From M3007 sp964550795 (GTDB lineage Bacteria; Bacteroidota; Bacteroidia; Chitinophagales; Saprospiraceae), in contig CAZKBH010000001.1 in NCBI GenBank assembly GCA_964550795.1, forward strand, positions 124,001-188,000: a DNA stretch of 64,000 nucleotides. The letters run 5' to 3'. A model generated the notes under the pieces. That model ran no database searches, was not told the DNA's origin, and saw only the letters and a list, made by a program, of their open reading frames with translations. Below, in pieces: positions 61,373 to 64,000 of this stretch. Each line of letters opens with the position of its first letter. Positions within the stretch are counted from its first letter, which is position 1. Made by a program: the position numbers and the translations under genes.

Positions 61373-62425
61373 TTACCTAAGTCCGGCATTGATTCCCTCC
61401 AATACCGTTGATCCTGGGCAGAGCGCTGATTGGTCCAGTTGGTTCAGCGGAGTGGCAGCCGTATTCAGGATACTATGCAAGTCGCGGCCATCTGGATCTA
61501 TGAAAATAAGGCCTGTCAGAATTTCGCCGCTGGCCTTGGATTCATACAGTTTGTTGACGGCAGAATGTCGGTCGCGCGGGTTAAAATCCGGGGCGAGTTT
61601 ATTCAGGTAAATGGTAGAGCCGTCGTGCAATTGCACCGCAACGGAATCTCCTTCGTTGTATTCGGTGGTAATTTCTTCCATAATGGGCACAAAATCAACG
61701 GCTGCGGTCGCTTCAATGTGCTCACGGGTGTAATCGTAGGATTTGGTTGACCCAACGTTGTTGTTAAAAGTCACGCAGGGCGACACCACATCAATCAGCG
61801 CAAATCCTGGGTGCGACATGGCAGCCTTGATCAACGGAATCAATTGCTCTTTGTCGCCCGAAAAGCTGCGGGCAATGAATGAAGCCCCCAATTCCAAGGC
61901 CAATCCGACCATATCAATGGCGTTGTACATGTTCGCTGCACCCGATTTGTTGATAGACCCCACATCGGCGGTTGCGGAATCCTGGCCTTTGGTGAGGCCG
62001 TAACAACCGTTGTTCATGATGATGTAAGTAATGTTCAGGTTGCGCCGAATTGCATGCACAAACTGTCCCATCCCAATCGAAGCCGAGTCGCCATCGCCGG
62101 ATACACCGATGTACATCAAGTCGCGGTTGGCGAGGTAGGCCCCGGTGGCTACGCTGGGCATTCGTCCGTGTACGGAGTTGAAACCGTGCGAATTAGCCAA
62201 AAAATACGTCGGAGTTTTGGAAGAACACCCGATGCCTGAGAGTTTTGCCACCCGGTGCGGCTCCACGGCCATTTCAAAGCAGGACTGAATAATGGCGCCG
62301 CTCACGGAATCGTGGCCACAGCCCGCGCAGAGCGTTGACAAAGCTCCCTCGTAGAACTTTTTGGTGTAGCCCAGCGCGTTTATGGGCGAATCAGGGTGGC
62401 GAAAGGTGGGTCGGACGAATGTCAT
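61373..62425 (-). CDS. korB: 2-oxoacid:acceptor oxidoreductase, beta (TPP-binding) subunit
   Basis: A 350-residue subunit that binds thiamine diphosphate and a metal ion: LCAGCGHDSVSGAI, IGCSSKTPTYF, GDGDSASIGMGQF and NITYIIMNNGCYGLTKGQ match KorB-type proteins of 2-oxoglutarate or other 2-oxoacid:ferredoxin oxidoreductases, which oxidatively decarboxylate 2-oxoacids to acyl-CoA. Cys residues in CAGC and IGCSS may bind an Fe-S cluster with the alpha subunit. The korA gene lies upstream, separated by 137 bp with no notable element. The specific substrate is not decided by sequence. Confidence 0.94.
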   Translation of the reverse strand: MTFVRPTFRHPDSPINALGYTKKFYEGALSTLCAGCGHDSVSGAIIQSCFEMAVEPHRVAKLSGIGCSSKTPTYFLANSHGFNSVHGRMPSVATGAYLANRDLMYIGVSGDGDSASIGMGQFVHAIRRNLNITYIIMNNGCYGLTKGQDSATADVGSINKSGAANMYNAIDMVGLALELGASFIARSFSGDKEQLIPLIKAAMSHPGFALIDVVSPCVTFNNNVGSTKSYDYTREHIEATAAVDFVPIMEEITTEYNEGDSVAVQLHDGSTIYLNKLAPDFNPRDRHSAVNKLYESKASGEILTGLIFIDPDGRDLHSILNTAATPLNQLDQSALCPGSTVLEGINAGLR

Positions 62426-62562
62426 GGAGTGTTGTTATGTGTTGTGGGTGTTTTTAATTTATAGTCGCTTATTGGTTCACGGTTCTTGGTTCCCCGAAAG
62501 CATGGACTCAAATGCGTACTTGTACCATACATCTAGCTTCTTTACAAAACATCAGCACCTAA

Positions 62563-64000
62563 TCACTCACTCACCTCCGACAGATTCGGTTCTCCCAGCT
62601 CATGTTCCGCAAAGGCAGGGTTCAGTTTTCCCACCAGACTCTGGAATATTTTCTCCCGAATCACATCCGCCGTAATCGGGAAACCATCGTAGTTCAGAAT
62701 GGAAGTTAACTTGGCCGGGTTTACACCCAATTCATTGACAATCAAGGACTTGAATTGCGCATCCCGGTTTTGTTCTACAATAAAAACGCGTTGGTGCGTA
62801 TCAATGAATTGCTGCACCTCCGTATTGAACGGAAAGGATTTTACCCGAATAGCGTCCAGCGTAATGCCCTGAGCTTGTAGCAAATCCTGCGCTTCAATGG
62901 CAGCATACGTCGTTGTGCCAAAAAACAGCATCCCAAATGCACTCGTTTTTTCATCCTGGTAGAATTCAGGTCCCGGCACGTATTGCTTAGCGGTCTCCCA
63001 TTTTTTTACCAAACGGTCCATGTTGCGCACATACGCCGCGCCCTCCTCCGTGTACACCGCGTACTCATCCCTCGAGGTGCCACGCGTGAAAAACGAACCC
63101 TTGGTTGGGTGCGTGCCTGGAATGGTGCGATAGGTAATGCCGTCGCCGTCCACGTCAAGGTAGCGTCCGAAACGTTCCGCAGCGGCCTCCAGATCTTCGG
63201 CGGTCAACACCTTGCCGCGATCGAACACGCGGCTATCGTCCCATTGAAGCGGGGGCGACATATTTTCATTCATCCCAAGATCGAGGTCGGTCATGACAAG
63301 GACGGGCGTTTGCAAGCGCTCGGCCAAATCAAACGCATCGCTCATCATAGAAAAGCACCCGGCGCGGGTGCTCGGGAACAAAAGCACCTGCTTGGTGTCG
63401 CCATGCGATGCATAAGCGGCGATGAGAATGTCTGATTGTTGCGTGCGTGTGGGCATTCCCGTGCTGGGGCCGCCGCGCTGCACATCCACCAGAACCGTTG
63501 GTATTTCAGCGAAATAAGCCAGTCCCAAGAACTCGCTCATCAGCGAAACGCCCGGACCGCTGGTCGCCGTGAACGAACGGGCACCATTCCAGTTGGCGCC
63601 AATCACTACGCCGATGGCAGCGAGCTCGTCTTCCGCTTGCACAATGGCAAAGTTGTTTTTGCCCGTTACAGGATCTACGCGGAGTTTTTTGGCGTATTTA
63701 CCANNNNNNNNNNGGCATGGACGTACTGAATACCCATGTCCATGGCCTCGTAGTTGGCCGTAATCAGCTTGTCCTTGCCCTTGAATTTTTGTTGAATGAT
63801 TCCGTGCAGTACCTCCAGTTCAATGTTGAGCAAGGCGGAAAGTGCCCCGACATACACCATGTTTTTGAGCAACTGGCGTTGGCGCGGGTCCTGAAACTTG
63901 TCCATGCACAGCTGCATCATCGGGATGCCGAGGTAGGTGATGTCGTCTCGGAGAAAATCCTTGTATAGTTCCTTCGTGCTGTCGTAGAGGAAGTAACCAC
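62563..64000 (-). CDS. korA: 2-oxoacid:acceptor oxidoreductase, alpha subunit with fused gamma domain (5' end outside window, broken by an assembly gap)
   Basis: The C-terminal alpha-type part is clear: FTATSGPGVSLMSEFLGLAYFAEIPTVLVDVQRGGPSTGMPTRTQQSD, PSTRAGCFSMMSDAF and PGTHPTKGSFFTRGT. The visible upstream part (GALSALLNIELEVLHGIIQQKFKGKDKLITANYEAM) is the gamma-type domain seen fused in Bacteroidota KorA. At 63704-63713 a 10-N gap shifts the frame: sequence before it ends QYVHA and after it the correct frame reads GKYAKKLRVDPVTGKNNFA. With no indel the true gap length must leave remainder 2 on division by 3, so the N count is arbitrary. The coding sequence continues past 64000. Confidence 0.93.
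63704..63713. other. Assembly gap of 10 N inside korA
   Basis: Ten N with no duplicated flanks. The reading frames on the two sides differ by one base unless the real missing length is 2, 5, 8 or so, so the run is a scaffold placeholder and the apparent frameshift is probably not biological. Confidence 0.85.

Noticed and set aside
1..64000. tRNA or rRNA genes
   Set aside because: I looked through the intergenic regions for tRNA-like arms and conserved rRNA segments and found none; a tool-based search would be needed to be certain.

Overview
The window looks like a chromosomal segment of a Bacteroidota bacterium, most plausibly a member of the Saprospiria or a relative (a guess from gene content, not a phylogeny). 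Support comes from a gliding/type IX secretion protein (GldN), two large secreted proteins with type IX sorting domains of the two known kinds, a GLPGLI-family protein, a DUF1599-DoxX pair, SusC-like TonB-dependent receptors, and several TAnnTTTG promoter boxes, the -7 element typical of the phylum. Two runs of exactly 10 N mark scaffold joins. No tRNA, rRNA, CRISPR array, insertion sequence or prophage was found.

Layout. 1-4.8 kb: the end of a TPR protein fused to a retropepsin-like protease, then a minus-strand pyrF-ribD-miaE cluster and a plus-strand GLPGLI protein. 4.8-7.4 kb: a TPP riboswitch followed by a TonB-dependent receptor, which is therefore probably a thiamine-compound importer. 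7.4-11.2 kb: a second TonB-dependent receptor with a secreted hypothetical. 11.4-13.5 kb: a hypothetical and a HlyD-type adaptor, separated by a long hairpin. 13.7-18.9 kb: a giant exported coiled-coil protein, then PTPS/QueD-FolE and a Bacteroidota exported protein. 19.1-23.5 kb: a LytS-type histidine kinase, lipoamide dehydrogenase and formate-tetrahydrofolate ligase. 23.7-27 kb: two tandem exported CotH-family kinases, the second frameshifted. 27-36.3 kb: a huge PD40/barrel protein, DoxX-DUF1599, a kinase-pfkA pair and a membrane coiled-coil protein.

36.7-41.5 kb: a plus-strand run of exonuclease, rpe, LptF/G-like permease, PAP2 phosphatase and OppB-like permease. 41.6-48.3 kb: GldN, GmhB with a nucleotidyltransferase remnant, Mrp, a CaiB/BaiF CoA transferase, the bifunctional NAD(P)HX repair enzyme and a LuxC-like acyl-CoA reductase. 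48.7-53.3 kb: a complete ABC-HlyD-TolC export operon whose ATPase carries altered catalytic motifs. 53.4-59.6 kb: secreted and surface proteins (beta-helix/P-domain/PKD protein, OmpA-like lipoprotein, gliding-motility C-terminal-domain protein). 59.7-64 kb: Sua5/TsaC, a Gfo/Idh/MocA oxidoreductase and the two subunits of a 2-oxoacid:acceptor oxidoreductase, cut by the window end.

Most coding content is ordinary housekeeping plus envelope and secretion genes. The unusual material is largely between genes: a 38-bp near-perfect hairpin flanked by 9-bp direct repeats, intergenic tracts with 9-nt or 7-nt periodicity built from different words, and inverted heptamer arrays between convergent genes. 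Among proteins, the TPR-protease fusion with its base-composition shift, the roughly 780-residue hendecad helix and the degenerate ABC ATPase stand out. No clearly new defence or biosynthetic system was identified.
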